From NCBI GenBank assembly GCA_025677815.1, contig JAIXMP010000025.1, positions 558,001-622,000 on the forward strand: DNA of 64,000 bases. The letters are read 5' to 3'. The position numbers were made by a program, and so were the translations under genes. The notes beneath the pieces are model-generated. The model saw nothing but the letters and a program-made list of their open reading frames with translations, was not told the DNA's origin and did no database searches. Source of the DNA: Phascolomyces articulosus. Taxonomy: Eukaryota > Mucoromycota > Mucoromycetes > Mucorales > Lichtheimiaceae. This document shows positions 47,278 through 59,864 of this stretch, in pieces (the stretch's first letter is position 1; each line of letters starts with the position of its first letter).

Positions 47278-50117
47278 TTATTTTCCTAATTCTTCTACTA
47301 GGTTGTTCACCATATCGACATTTGGGATATAATTATGTGCTTCTGTTTGTTTCTTGCCAACTGTACTTGTAATCGCTTGTGGGATATCGTTGAGTAAAGT
47401 GAACACCACTTCATCCGTCTTGCCATCACCAACACATAAAATGTAATCTATAGTCGATAATTGAAGATCCTTAAGAATATTGCGTACTGCTGTTGATTTG
47501 TCAATCGAGGATGGACGCAACTCAAGTGTCTTGTTGCCCAAAACAATCTAATAAAAAAAAGTTCCAACCAATTCATGTTTAGAATGATATATTCTATTTT
47601 CCATAGTCATGCCTCGATCCTTTCTTTCTACTGTTTTTTTCCCAAAAACTTACAGATAAAGCCATATGACTCAGCAACTTTTCAAGGTTGACTTGCAATT
47701 CGGTTGCTTGCCAACTACCGAATTCAGGATCCGCATTACGGTAATGCCAGGTCAAATTAATTTCTTTTTCTTCAATAAATGATCCAGGAGTGCGCTCAGT
47801 ATAGTGTTGGAATAAGGGACGAATGGTCTCTTTCCAACTAGGATCAATTTGCTCTACCAAACAATACCATTTACCATCCTCTTCCTTGATCAATTTACTT
47901 TCATGAGAGGACGATTGGACAGGGTTAATCTTGTCTCGAATGTTGGCGGGATGCTTGTAGAAACAGCCATGTTCTGCAGATAAACCAACACCCGTTGAAT
48001 CGAACCAAGCATCCAAATGTTTTCTTCCCCGACCAGATAAAATATAGACATATGTGTCTGGCTTAGATGCAAGTTGCTTTAAATGGTCCAGCACTGTTTG
48101 AGATGGCTTTGCAAATTCAGGTAGCTTATGAGTGGTAGTCAATGTACCATCATAATCCAACAAAATCAACTTCTTGGCTTTGGATTCTTTAAATCGAGTA
48201 ATGACGCTGTTAAAGTTGAGTTCTGGAATCGACATGCGCTGCCCAAATTCTTCGCTGATTCGCTATAATCGTAACATTCATTTAAGTATTAAAAATAATT
48301 AGAAAATGCCATCCATCCTTACATTCCCTTTTCTATTATTTTCTTTTGTTGTTGTTACTTACACGTAATTCATTCACAAAGCTAAGACCCCAATAAGCAG
48401 CGGTATACTTTGTTACATAACGATAGAGTTTTTGATGGTTTGTCTTTCGGACGTCGTCGGGCATTGTGACTGCCTCATAGATCGCATTGGCCAACTCTTC
48501 TGTATTCCACGGGTTCACAATGATCGAACCATTGAGAGATTGTGCAGCACCAGCAAACTCAGATAAGATTAACACACCGTGATTATTCTTTTGTGCGGCA
48601 ATATACTCGTACGACACCAAATTCATGCCATCACGGGTAGATGATACAAGGCAGACATCTGAAGCTGCATAAAGAGCAGTTAATTCATCAAAAGGAATGG
48701 ATCGATGCATAAAATGAATAGGAACGAATTCGACAGTGCCATATTGTCCATTGATTCTACCAACCAATTCATTAATTGTACTTCTGAGATGCTGATATTC
48801 CTCAACATCTTCTCGGGAAGGAACGGCCAGTTGCACAAGTACGACTTTGCCAACCCATTCAGGATGTTGACTCAAAAACACTTCCATAGCGTGCATTTTT
48901 TGAGGAACACCTTTGATGTAATCCAAACGATCAACACCGACAATTAATTTGCAATCTCCAAATCGATTCTTAAGTTGAGCAATACGTTCTTGGACCTTAG
49001 CAACTTGGAGATTGTCTGTAAATTTCTCGGGATCAATGCCGATGGGGAAGGTCCCGACGTGTACGTATCGTCCTTCGAATTCTACCCCGTTTGGCATGGT
49101 TGAAAGTCCGAGGATACGTGTGCACGAAGATAAAAAGTGTCGTGCATAATCGTAAGTGTGAAATCCAAGCAGATCGCTTTCCAATACACCCAAAAGGATC
49201 TCCTTGCGAACTGGTAAAATTCTGTGGTATTCCAATGCCAGTCGAAGAAATAACAAAGATGATAAATGAAAGAAAGGTTAGAACAATACTCTCTATCTCT
49301 CTCTCTTTTCTCTCATTCCCACTGTTGTTTCACTCTCTCACACACAAGCATAATTTTTTTGTGTTGTTACCTATATATTTCACTACTTGGGAAAGGTGTA
49401 TGCAAGAACCAACCAATCTTAATATCCTTCTTTGTCTTCTTACGAAGCATGGATGGTAACAACATCAAGTGGTAATCTTGAACCCAAACTAAATCACCAT
49501 CTTCTACAATTCGATCGATAGCATCAGCGAACTGTTGATTGACTCGTTGGTAACCTTCCCACCATTCTTCATTGAATGAAATTTCACCAGGGTGATAATG
49601 GAACAGGGGCCATAAAATACTAAATATATATCATATATATATATAAAACCATTAATTTCATGGGAACTTTGATAATGATTCTATTCCCTTCTATATTTTA
49701 CCTATTGGAAAATCCATTATAATGTAAATCTGCCAATTCTTGATCTACAAAGACAGGCATCGTTGATGTTTCTTTCAAGAGACGTTCCTCCATATGTTTT
49801 CTATCATCCAATGGTATATCTTGACCTGCATAAAATAATATATAAGCATTTATGAGATCAATATCATAAACGCGTCTTTTTTATATTATAATTAATTCCA
49901 AAAACCCTTTCAATGTACTACCTGGCCAACCGATCCAAGTAAAGGACATCATTTTCTTCAAACCACTTAATGCCGCGACTAAACCACCGGACGACATTTT
50001 GAAATCATACTCGTTTGTGGTCGGGTCTTTTGAGACCGTGACAGGTAAACGATTCGACACGACAAGTAAACGAAGACTTTTTCCAGAAGGGGTCTCTGTT
50101 GTCGAGGAAGAAGCCAT
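47278..50117 (-). CDS. Trehalose-6-phosphate synthase / phosphatase fusion
   Basis: Cytosolic trehalose synthesis: glucosyl transfer from UDP-glucose to glucose-6-phosphate, then dephosphorylation. Six exons: 49922-50117, 49702-49825, 49371-49619, 48363-49221, 47654-48262 and 47278-47547; 768 residues. The GT20 synthase half has SNRLPVTV, GGLVAAL, LFHYHPGEI, WVQDYHLMLLP and VDRLDYIKGVPQK and looks catalytically complete (Tps1-like). The HAD phosphatase half starts at LLDYDGTL with D512 and D514 and has the late GDGKTDE motif. Both activities may therefore sit on one chain, unlike yeast Tps2, whose synthase half is degenerate. It is convergent with the ribosomal protein gene (260 bp). Confidence 0.94.
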
Positions 50118-51220
50118 CGTTTTATTTTAGGAATTACCGATAAAACAATAAAAACAAAGAAGAGAAGAAGTAGGAAAGAAAAAGAGAAAGAGTTATAAAG
50201 CCTCGATAAACAGGTCAGTTGACGCGGAAGAAGAAAAACTGTAAAAAAAAAAGATCCCGTATTTCACTGGAATTGGGTTTCGGATGTAATCTTCCTCCCC
50301 CAAAACAACTTATCAAGGGAAAAAATACGTACTATAAGCATCATCATTCTCTTCCCATGACTTGCATGTTTCATTCAACTATAGTATTCTTCTTTTTTAT
50401 ATATTAATCACCATTGTTTTTATTAAGATATTACATTTGACAATAATAAAATGATGATTTATAGGTACTGACCATCAAAGTCGGGCTATGTATTTACCTT
50501 CTAAAAACGTACTTTATCGATGCCCTGGTGGCACAATAAATAATTCTTATAATCCACGAAAGTACCAAAGGATCCCTCACGTGCATTTAGAATTTGGTTT
50601 CTGTATAAACGTAAACTGGGCTGGTGGCACCTCAATATGTACATATTTACTTCTTGAATCACAAGTAAACATATATTTATGCATCGATATTTATATAACA
50701 TTTATTATAAATGTAAAATATGAAGAAAGAAATGAAAGAAGCTTTCTATATGCTAATTATATCATACTCGATTGGATGATGGTTTGGATAGCTGGATCCT
50801 TCGAAATCATTAAAAATGTTGATAAACTTGTTCTAGTTCGTGTCAAAACTAAATTGATTTATAGTATTTGTTTTTTTCTTAATCTAAAGCTTTACAGCAT
50901 TTATACTTTACTGGTAGATATATATCATGATTGTAAAAATGGTACAATTCATGGATTGTGCTGTGTAACCCATGCAATAAATCTTTTATGATAACAAGGC
51001 AGAGCGCGATGAATGTTATATACATTATACGTGTAGTGGTTTGTATAGCCATTATATCATAAACAGACACGGTTGGCAATAAACTATAGATCAATTAGAC
51101 AATAACAAGAATAATGTGACGAGTAAAATTTACAAATGATAAACTCAGTTCACATATCACTCTCTCCTGTCTATTATAACACAGTACCAGAGGGTTTTAT
51201 TCAGCGGCTTCAAAAAAAAT
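50118..51220. other. Divergent region trehalose gene / SWI3
   Basis: 1.1 kb between divergent starts. A plus-strand ORF of 167 codons (50488-50991) has no recognisable domain and an erratic composition and is not called. Both promoters must lie here. Confidence 0.55.
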
Positions 51221-54200
51221 ATGGCAGTGGCGAGAAAAGCCAAGGATGCCAACGTTCAACTCCAATTTTATGAACAATCCAACATAATCACTTGCTTTGA
51301 AACCATCAAAGAACCCCTCTTATCTGAATTACACCATCAACAACCAGATCTCACCTTTAAAGCACGCGATCTTTCGATTCTCATTGGTTACCTTCAACAG
51401 TTTCAACAAGATTTTTTAGGCCTAAACAACAGAGCCAACAATGCCCCTTTACGAATACCCGCAAAACTCTTTAAATTCGATCAAGAGCGACCATTAACCA
51501 TTGATTCACCTGTTTATCATATTTTGCGTGCTGCCTATACCTATCGTATTGTTCATAATTGGCGTAAATTTGATTTTGGTCCATCAAAAAAGAACAAAAA
51601 TGCTGATTTAATTCGATCGATTCGTGACGAATTGTATCAAGCTAGTTTGATTAACTTACCAACGATCGGATTTGATGATTCAGTACCAAGTTCTGCACGA
51701 AAAACAATCACGTCATTGGCTAAAAAAATTCATTGTATGCTCTTATTCTTTTTATTACTGTTTAAAGTATTAATAAGATCACCAGTGATATATGTGGTTA
51801 AGCTAAAATAAACCTTCCCCGCGGATTTTTATGAATAGTAAATATTGTCGGTGATATCCAAGACGCAACACATATTTTACATGGTCCATTGCATGAATAT
51901 GAACTGGGTGAAGAGGAATGGTTTCGTACATTGGAGAAACGCGATAAGAATGTATTGGTACATTGGTGGTATTTTCCAGATTCATATGATAGCTGGTTGC
52001 CCCAGACAGAACAATTTGCGGACCCAGAAGAAGCACCTGTTCATGATGGCGCATGGCATATTGCAACACGTTGGTTACAGGATAGTGTTAAATATAATGA
52101 ATTAATGAACGAAGAAGATTATGAAGAAGTTGATGACGATGAGGAAGAGGAAGAGGAGGAAGAGGAAGAAGAGAGAGAAGGGGAAGAAGAAATTGAAGAT
52201 GAGGATGAAGAATTACCGGATGCAACACCAAGCCAACGAGAAGATTCTGTGAGCGAATCTCAGTCTGAAGTAGCTGTATCTCCACCGTCAGTACCCGTCA
52301 AACCGGAACCAAAAAAGCAAAAGAAACGCACTCCATCATTACAACATTCACCCACCAAACCATCATTTACTTCGCAAACACAACCATCGACGCCTACCAT
52401 AAACAGTTCTACTTTACAACTACAACACCAACAAATTTCGCATTCTGAACCCGTGCAAGTTATTGTTGCACCCCCTGTACCTGTTCTTAATCCAAATTCT
52501 CAACCTCAAGTTCGTATTCGTGATATTGAAAAGGAACGTCCTCAGCTTGGCAGTCGACAACGCAAGAACGAATTTGAACCGTATAGTAATGGAGAAATTA
52601 CAAATATATCACAGTACACCGAGGAATTTATGGATTATCTTACCAGGGACGGAGCGACATTTATGCAGTTAGATAATGATGATTATATCAATAATCGTGG
52701 AGATGATGAGGATGAGGATGACGAAGATGAAGAGATGAACAATGGTAAATATAGAAAATTATTTGGTTAAATACTATTCAATAGCAATTATAAAACATAC
52801 CCCTTTATTGATGATGTGTTTATTACAATTTAGATCTGGATTTGAGCAAAGCAATGCCTTATGATGACTATAACAGATTTCCTGCCCCTGAATGGTTCAA
52901 TGTGTCAAGTATATCAGAAGCAGAAAAGGTAGCACTTCCCGAGCTTTTCAAGAATGAAGGAAAACGAGGAGAGAAAGCAGCAAACGAATATATCAAACAT
53001 AGAAATTTTATGGTTGAAACTTATCGAAAAAACCCAAGTTATTACTTGACATTTTCTGCATGCAAGAACGCACTCAAGATTGATATGTTGACCATTATAC
53101 GTATACACACATTCTTGGAACATGCTGGATTAATTAATCATCTGGTAATTATTTTTGAAGGATTAAGAAATTAATTTTATATAACATTATTAACAAAAAT
53201 TCTCTCTAAAAAACAGACTGATCCGCGCCGGAGGATATTTGATCCATATATTGATAGCGAACCACATGCACAAGTATATAATCGAGGAACACAACGTGAT
53301 TTCGTAGTGAAAGATCCCGACATTCAACTATTACGCGATCTGGTTTACAAAGATATCCCAACAAAACCAGAACAATCAATATGGGATGTACAAATATATG
53401 ATCAATTTAACGCAGACGGTCGTACAGTATTTACTTGTTTCAACTGTCATGAAGATTGTAATGAAGTGTGTTATCAAAGTTTAAAATACAAGAAATTACA
53501 ACTCTGTGCCAATTGCTTCCTGGAAGGCAAATTTACTGCCGCTTCATGCAAGGGTGAATTCTTACGGGTGGATAGACATGATCGAGAAGTTCTAGAAGAA
53601 GATTGGTCTGATGAAGAAGTCTTACGATTATTGGAAGCAGTAGATCAGTTTGATGAAGATTGGCTTGCGATTTCAGAACATGTGAGGACACGTACCAAAG
53701 AACAATGCATTACTCAATTTTTACAACTTCCTATCCATGATGAATTCTTGACAGCCAAATTATCGGATAAGGAATTAGAGGAATTACCTTTTGGCGATCA
53801 ACCGAACCCAGTAATGACGTTGATTACCTTTTTATCTGGCCATATTAATCCTGGTATTGGATCATCTGCAGCCAAAAGTGCACTCAAAGAACTGATGAAG
53901 GAATCAGAGGATGAGATGAATGGTGTAGCACCAAACACGATAAAGCCAAGCAATAATGATGATGATACAGACAAGATGGATATGGATGGTGCAGCTGTCC
54001 CTGATATCCAAGAACAAGATGGCTTTTCTCGTGAAAAAATGAGAAAAGCGACCATTGCAGCGCTAGAAAGCGCAGTTACTCATGCGAAAAAACTTGCATC
54101 TTACGAACATGAGGAAATTCAACATTGGACTCGTTTAGTGGTGAAAACATTATTGGATAAGTTGATGATCAAGGTGCAACAATACGATGAACAAGAGGTG

Positions 54201-54506
54201 TTTCTGGATAATGAACTTAAAGAACTTGATAAACAAGGAACAACGTTACTTACTTCACTCGAAGCATTAAGTAAGCAACATCCCCTCAGTAGTAGAAATA
54301 TTAGTAGCAGCGGTAATATTAATAATTCAGCAAATAATGCTATTAATACAAATTCTGTTACTACGATATCTACCACGACAGCCACTAATCCTACCACATC
54401 TACCACATCTACCACATCTACCACACCTGCATCTGCCACTACACCAATCACTACTACTACGCCTATTACAACATCCGTCCCTAACACCCCAACTACCCAA
54501 CAATAA
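51221..54506 (+). CDS. SWI3: SWI/SNF-RSC scaffold subunit, SMARCC/Swi3 type
   Basis: Core subunit of a chromatin remodeller. Four exons: 51221-51734, 51839-52744, 52834-53144 and 53217-54506; 1006 residues. The N-terminus has the SMARCC module with a BRCT/chromo-like part (DIQDATHILHGPLHEYELGE and WWYFPDSYDSW). A long Glu/Asp-rich linker (about 300-340) follows. SWIRM is at about 480-577 (FNVSSISEAEKVALPELF to FLEHAGLINHL), a ZZ-like Cys cluster at about 651-680, a SANT domain near 700-745 (DWSDEEVLRLLEAVDQF) and a C-terminal coiled coil (about 830-900), ending in a Thr/Ser-rich low-complexity tail with (TACCACATC)n repeats. The full SMARCC layout with the N-terminal module resembles animal SMARCC1/2 more than yeast Rsc8. 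Confidence 0.93.
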
Positions 54507-54858
54507 ATAACTCCTATTACTCTTGCATGTATGATATTTTTACACCTTTAATACTATTAAAAGTTTCTGTTTTTCTGTTCAATTTTCTTTTGCCTCTTTA
54601 TTATTGTTCAGTAGCTATAATAGAAGGTACATTTACGTACGTATTGATTTCACATTATAAAAGGAAACACTTTCTATGTGAATATTTGAGGCAATAAAAG
54701 TAAATGAACGAAGTATTAATGTGGGATTTACATACTTTATTAGGTATTATAAAATGAAGAAACATAGTATATGGATGCAATGTAGTAAAAAGATGTTGAT
54801 GAAATCATGTATGCTAGTTATTCACAGTGTTTTTGTAATGCTTTATACATATTAGATT
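54507..54858. other. Convergent spacer SWI3 / CINP
   Basis: 352 bp containing both 3' ends; AATAAA-like strings occur near 54505 and 54695. Nothing else seen. Confidence 0.6.
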
Positions 54859-55743
54859 TTACGTATCATTCTCGTGTATTTCTATCTTGAGAAGATCCTC
54901 AAATTCTGATATTACACACTCGTTGATACTTGGGTGGTTCATCCAAGTTGATAATAATGTTAACCCTTCTTCACGACTTTTGACATGTGACATCCCTTTT
55001 TCACCTAATAATGAATCTACAGTTTCCATAGCACTTGTGTACATGCCAACAATTGCTGCAATTCTGTCCACTATAATTTATATCGCAGTAAACAAAAAAT
55101 GGATGTTAGTAAAGCAGTTACATTTAAAGAAGAAATGGGGGATCATTAACTAAGCTTACCATACACGGTCATTGGACAGGTTTTATAAAGAGGTACCGTT
55201 TTTACATATGTTTCTCCATGAAGCTCTCCAAGACGTGTTGATATTGCTTGAATTTCTTTGATCTGCTGTTGCATTTTGTCATGTTGTTTCCTCTATTTAA
55301 AAAGAGTGTTTGATGAGTGATATGAAAAGAAATCAAAGTATGATCCGCCATATCACTGTCAGTTACCATTTTTTGCACCATAGAGCTTAATTTATCATGG
55401 TGTTGTTGGATAATCCACTGCATTTTCTTATGATATGCGTGAATAATATTTGGAAACTCTTGTAATAAAGCAGGATGCCAATAGGCTGGTTCATCAACAT
55501 ATCTGTTTTATTATTCAGTTGGAGCTTATACTTTCAAATGCCTGAGCTATGACTTGTGTGAATGTGTTTGTAGAGAAAAAACGAAGATAGCCCATAATAC
55601 CTGGATTGAATGGTAGCATTGACAAGTGCATTGGCTGCTGAAAATCCATCAGTGCTAATTTCATGCCATGTTGTGCGTGCACGTTTAAAATCTTCAAGAA
55701 TTGTTTCAAGTCGTCGTTTTAACGATCCAATTGCTTGTGCCAT
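54859..55743 (-). CDS. CINP: CINP-like protein (CDK2-interacting protein family)
   Basis: Exons 55601-55743, 55367-55502, 55160-55292 and 54859-55070; 207 residues (human CINP 212). The N-terminal helix contains TTWHEISTDGFSAANALVN, comparable with the animal WHxxxxxxNDAGFTTANNI segment. The middle is coiled coil, and the C-terminal part has LTLLSTWMNHPSINE, matching the TLSYLSMWLHQP region. In animals CINP links CDK2/CDC7 to origins and ATR signalling; a fungal role is inference. The start is the first in-frame ATG; an upstream ATG at 55861 opens a different 37-codon frame. The gene is head-to-head with UNC45. Confidence 0.8.
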
Positions 55744-55859
55744 TTGTAAAATGTCAAAAAAAAGCTGCGAAAGAGACGCTTTGCTGAGTTTTTGTAAGGT
55801 ACCTCTGGTCGAAAGGTTTCCTTTTATTCTTTTTACTCTTTTCTTTAACAATAGCGATC
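55744..55859. promoter_or_regulatory. Bidirectional promoter CINP / UNC45
   Basis: Only 116 bp separate the two divergent start codons, so both leaders and core promoters must overlap or reach into the opposite gene. The UNC45 start sits in a CATG palindrome that also gives a minus-strand ATG (55859-55861). Confidence 0.7.
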
Positions 55860-58368
55860 ATGTCAGGTAAACAAAAAGATCTAAAAAGAAAACAAAATTC
55901 AAAAAAACACTTGTAATGACTATAACATTGACTCGTTTATATTTATAGACGATTCACACAAGGTGGGTTGCGCTGCTTGAAGAGTATGTTCATCATTATT
56001 CTGTTTCTCTAACCGATGAACTCTCAATTTTTTTTTCTCTTTTGACAGAACCTGGAAGTGCAGTTGGACGCGTTCAAAGCAGGTAAAGAAAGGAACCAAG
56101 AGAAAAAAAAAGATGATACGGTGGGATAGCTAGATTCATGGACTATTGTTTTTAAAAATTTGTATAGAACTCGAAAAAAATCAAAATGATAATAACAAAG
56201 TAGCTAGTATCCTATTAAAGCGAGCAACCATTTATGACAAACTCAATAAACTCGATCTTGCTCGGGCTGATATTGAAACAGCTTTAAAACGAGATCCTTC
56301 CAATGAATCTGCGAAAAAGCAAGCTCAAGAACTCTATACACGAACAACAGCGACACCATCATCAGCACCACAAGAACAACCAACATCACCATCCAAGAAA
56401 CTAAACGACGACCCACTAGCAGCACGTTTCCAAGAATATCTTCAATGCGTATCTAGCAATAACCTGAATGATATTCGATCATTTATTCAAACTAATGGTT
56501 TTGTTGACGTATTATCTGCTTGTGGCACACCCGAAACATCGACACAAGCCAAAGCAACGGCCTACATGATTCTCACAAAATTATTTAATCCACCACCCGA
56601 GATTCAAAAAGAACACCCAACCCAACGCATCATTGAACTTTGCGCTCGTTATTTTTCACGCAGCATCGATTCTGGTAAGAATACTGAAAAATTATTAGCG
56701 TATCGTACATTACTGGCCGTTTTTGAAACTAGTATGACAGTGGGTGCAGTCATTTTGAGCCAAGAAAGTACTGTGGAGGAAATGATGGATACGGTGGATT
56801 TTGAAGTGCTTGAAGTTCAACAAGCCATGGCAGATGTACTGGCTATTGCATCATCGGATAAATCATGTCAAAAAGTCATTGTCAAGTTTGGAAGTGAATG
56901 GATTGCCAATACCGCCTCACGAGCCAAAGACGAACGATTAAAATCAACAGCTCGTACAATATTGACGAAATTGCAAGCGCAACAACAGTATGGGCAACAA
57001 GATAACAATGGCAGTAATGATGGTGGGGATGAAAAATCGGCAGAAAAATCACTGCAAGAAGCTATGAGCAAAGTCAATTTAGACAGTAATGATTTGACGG
57101 ATACATTGATGGTGACCATCAAAAATTACAAAACTCAAGAGGACTCTGTTATACTTAATGCAGTGGAGGCTTTAGCTTATTCGACACTACAAGGGACAGT
57201 CAAGGAAGCCATTAGTAATGACCCAGTACTACTCAAAGCGTTGGTGGCCATTTCCATTAATACAGCTGGTGCAAATAGTAATCCACTCTTGTTTGGTATT
57301 GGCACTATATTTAGAAACATCACAATGTACAAACCTGTCTTGGACGAACAACAAAAGCAAATGAAACGATTACGCGAGATGGCAAATGCAAAAAGTAAAG
57401 GAAAACCTGTACAAGAAGAACAAGAGGATCCACTTGAACAAGATGAAGCAGTGGATGAACGTGTACGCACAGCAGTTGATAATGGAGCAGCACTCGCATT
57501 ACTTGTGTTATCAAAAAATCCCAGTGATAATTTGAAAGGTGTGGCAGCACAGACCTATCTTAACATGGTGACTCCACAATCCACTCGTGGCAAGCTTCTT
57601 CAACAAGGAATTGTCAAGGGATTATTACCTTTGACACAACAAAAAAATAAAGATGCGCCATATTACTTAATGAGTGCTCAAGCGCTCGCTAAGCTCGCCA
57701 TTACATCTGATCCACGTATTGCCTTTGGTGTGCAAACATCGCATGAACTTGTTTTACCCTTTTTGGGATTATGCAAAGACAGCGCTCAACTACGGCAGTT
57801 TGAAGGTCTAATGGCACTTACCAACTTGGCTTCTGTTGATGATCAAGTACGACAACGCATCTATGTCGATGATGGTATGACAGCATTTGAAAACTTACAA
57901 TTATCCAACAATGATATGGTGCAACGCGCAGCAACAGAAATGATTTGCAATATGACATTTTGTGATCCTGTATTTGAAACATACAGCACTAGCCCTAATC
58001 GATTACGACTCTTGATGATTTTGTCTGACCACGAAGATGCGGCAACACGACGTGCAGCTTCTGGTGCATTAGCCATTTTGTCAAATAGCAAAGACACATG
58101 TGATAGAATTATCAAAGTGGACAAGGCATACGAACGGATAGCACGATTACTATCAGGTGAAGAAGAAGTTGATATACAACACCGTGGTATTGAAGTAGTT
58201 CGATGCGTAATTGGAAACACTGGAAAAGAAGCGGCAGAAGGATTTGCAAAGGAACAAGTTTATGTTAGATTAGCTGAAATTGTCATGAAGTGTCAAGTCA
58301 ATGTTGTCCGAACTGCTGCTATGGAAGTGTTGAAAATGTTTGTTGAAAACGGTGTCCAAATAAAATAA
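55860..58368 (+). CDS. UNC45: UNC-45/She4/Cro1 myosin chaperone
   Basis: UCS-domain co-chaperone that folds myosin motor domains with Hsp90. Exons: 55860-55866 (7 nt), 55949-55962 (14 nt), 56049-56082 (34 nt) and 56168-58368; 751 residues. The three tiny exons join in frame to MSDDSHK-NLEVQLDAFKAELEKNQ. A TPR-like helix pair (KRATIYDKLNKLDLARADIETAL) is followed by the central armadillo region and a UCS domain to the C-terminus (NLASVDDQVRQRI, RAATEMICNMTF, RAASGALAILS). The TPR part is short, as in fungal Cro1/She4 relatives. The microexons are supported by GT..AG ends and by the frame. Confidence 0.9.
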
Positions 58369-58561
58369 TCCCCTCTTCTCAACCCATTTATAACTATATG
58401 TTATGAAAAGAAACATTGATTACTGTATAATATTTGATTGCATTAATATATAGTATTAGGATTTTTTTTTATATACAGTTTCAATTGAACTATTATTAAT
58501 TAATTAAAAAATGAATAGTACAATGAGAGATGATCTACCCCATATCCTGTGTCATTCCCTA

Positions 58562-59023
58562 CTATTTCAAAATATGACGATTAGGTGCCAAGCAAGCTTC
58601 TTCCACATCAGGTACTACAACCACTTCAATACCGTGGTCCTTGAGTTGTTGGATACCTGTGCACTGGACCAAATCTGGTGGTTCACGGACACCCATAACT
58701 ACGCGTTCAATCTGTGCTTCAATTAATCGATCCGTGCATGGTCTATTGCCCGAAAGTCTTGTAGAACAAGGCTCCATGGTGGTATACATTATACCACCTT
58801 TTGCTTGGTTAATATCTTGAAGTTTGAGTAATGCACATTCTTCAGCATGTGTATTGCCAGGTAACTCGCGTGAAAAACCAGTCGTCAATAATCTGTCATT
58901 TTGTACCAAGACTGCACCAACGCAATATGCCTTTTCAACCGGGACGGATTCGTTTGCCTTTTCAATGGCAATTTGCATGAACTCTCGATCGCGTGGCTCG
59001 TGAGTATATTGTGTGAGACTCAT
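58562..59023 (-). CDS. Pyrimidine deaminase, RIB2/RibD deaminase-domain type
   Basis: Single-exon gene of 153 residues in the cytidine-deaminase fold. The zinc motifs are THAEECALL (His/Glu) and EPCSTRLSGNRPC (two Cys). REPPDLVQCTGIQQLKDHGIEVV matches the RibD/Rib2 class, which deaminates the 2,5-diamino-6-ribosylamino-pyrimidinone phosphate intermediate of riboflavin synthesis. It is a stand-alone deaminase with no reductase or pseudouridine-synthase part. A dCMP deaminase role is less likely. No signal peptide is visible. It is convergent with UNC45 (193 bp). Confidence 0.8.
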   Translation of the reverse strand: MSLTQYTHEPRDREFMQIAIEKANESVPVEKAYCVGAVLVQNDRLLTTGFSRELPGNTHAEECALLKLQDINQAKGGIMYTTMEPCSTRLSGNRPCTDRLIEAQIERVVMGVREPPDLVQCTGIQQLKDHGIEVVVVPDVEEACLAPNRHILK

Positions 59024-59864
59024 TGGTATTATTGGATTTTGAATAGAGCGGGTAAATTGCGTGGGTACTTCGTCAATAAAGGAAATTTTAATTTATCCCG
59101 CTCAAAGTTACCATAAGTTATATAGATACTTTAAAAATTAGTATCAGTAACCAATTTTAACGAAGTTTTTTAAATGATTAAAAAATCGTTATTTCGGTGA
59201 GAAAGCAAGATGTTGATGATAAATAACGAACAGCGTTAATAATTATTATAGCCATTTTTAGATCAAATGAGAAATCGAATGTGATATTCGTATTTATTTT
59301 GTCTAGAATCTACTCACGTAAAAGAAACTTTAATAAAAAGAGACTCTGGCTTCTGTTGTTGTATACGTTTACACAAAAATTACATCTAAAGTTATTTTTA
59401 TTGGTATAAACTATTTCATCGGTCGTTTGATTTCCTACCTATTTGTTTATTTTTAGTTTAAAAGGATTTATGTCATATGTATTTAAGATAATGATAGTTG
59501 AGCTGCATAGGCTAGATCGTGTTAATCATTAGATTCGTCTTAGTGTGATTTTTATTAGCTGTATATTATTATTATTATTATTATTACAATTATTGCAAAT
59601 GGTGAATTTCAAGGGGTCCAGTGGAGGTGTTTCACTTGTAAAGGGTTACACAGACTTACAAATTATGAGAGGAGGAAGGTCTCCGACCTTGAAGTGCAAA
59701 TGGGGTGTTCACATCTAATACAACTCACTCAGACTTGTTAATATTATTATTACATTTATATATTCGCCAGGGCCTCGATAAAAAAAGTATGTTTCCATCC
59801 TTAAAACCTCTTTTCACTCTCTTCTTCTTCTTCTTCTTTTTCTTTTCTTAACCTATTTTTTTCC
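59024..59864. other. Divergent spacer, pyrimidine-rich leader
   Basis: 0.84 kb upstream of the deaminase and of the Sel1 pseudogene. Contains (TTA)n at 59567-59586 and a CT-rich tract at about 59800-59863 directly before the pseudogene ATG, a typical strong-promoter leader. No gene seen. Confidence 0.6.

Noticed and set aside
50488..50991. Plus-strand ORF of 167 codons
   Set aside because: Composition is erratic, no domain or family, and it lies in a divergent promoter region.
55743..55861. CINP start at the upstream ATG (55861)
   Set aside because: That frame ends after 37 codons and would need a 19-nt intron to join the CINP frame, too short to splice.
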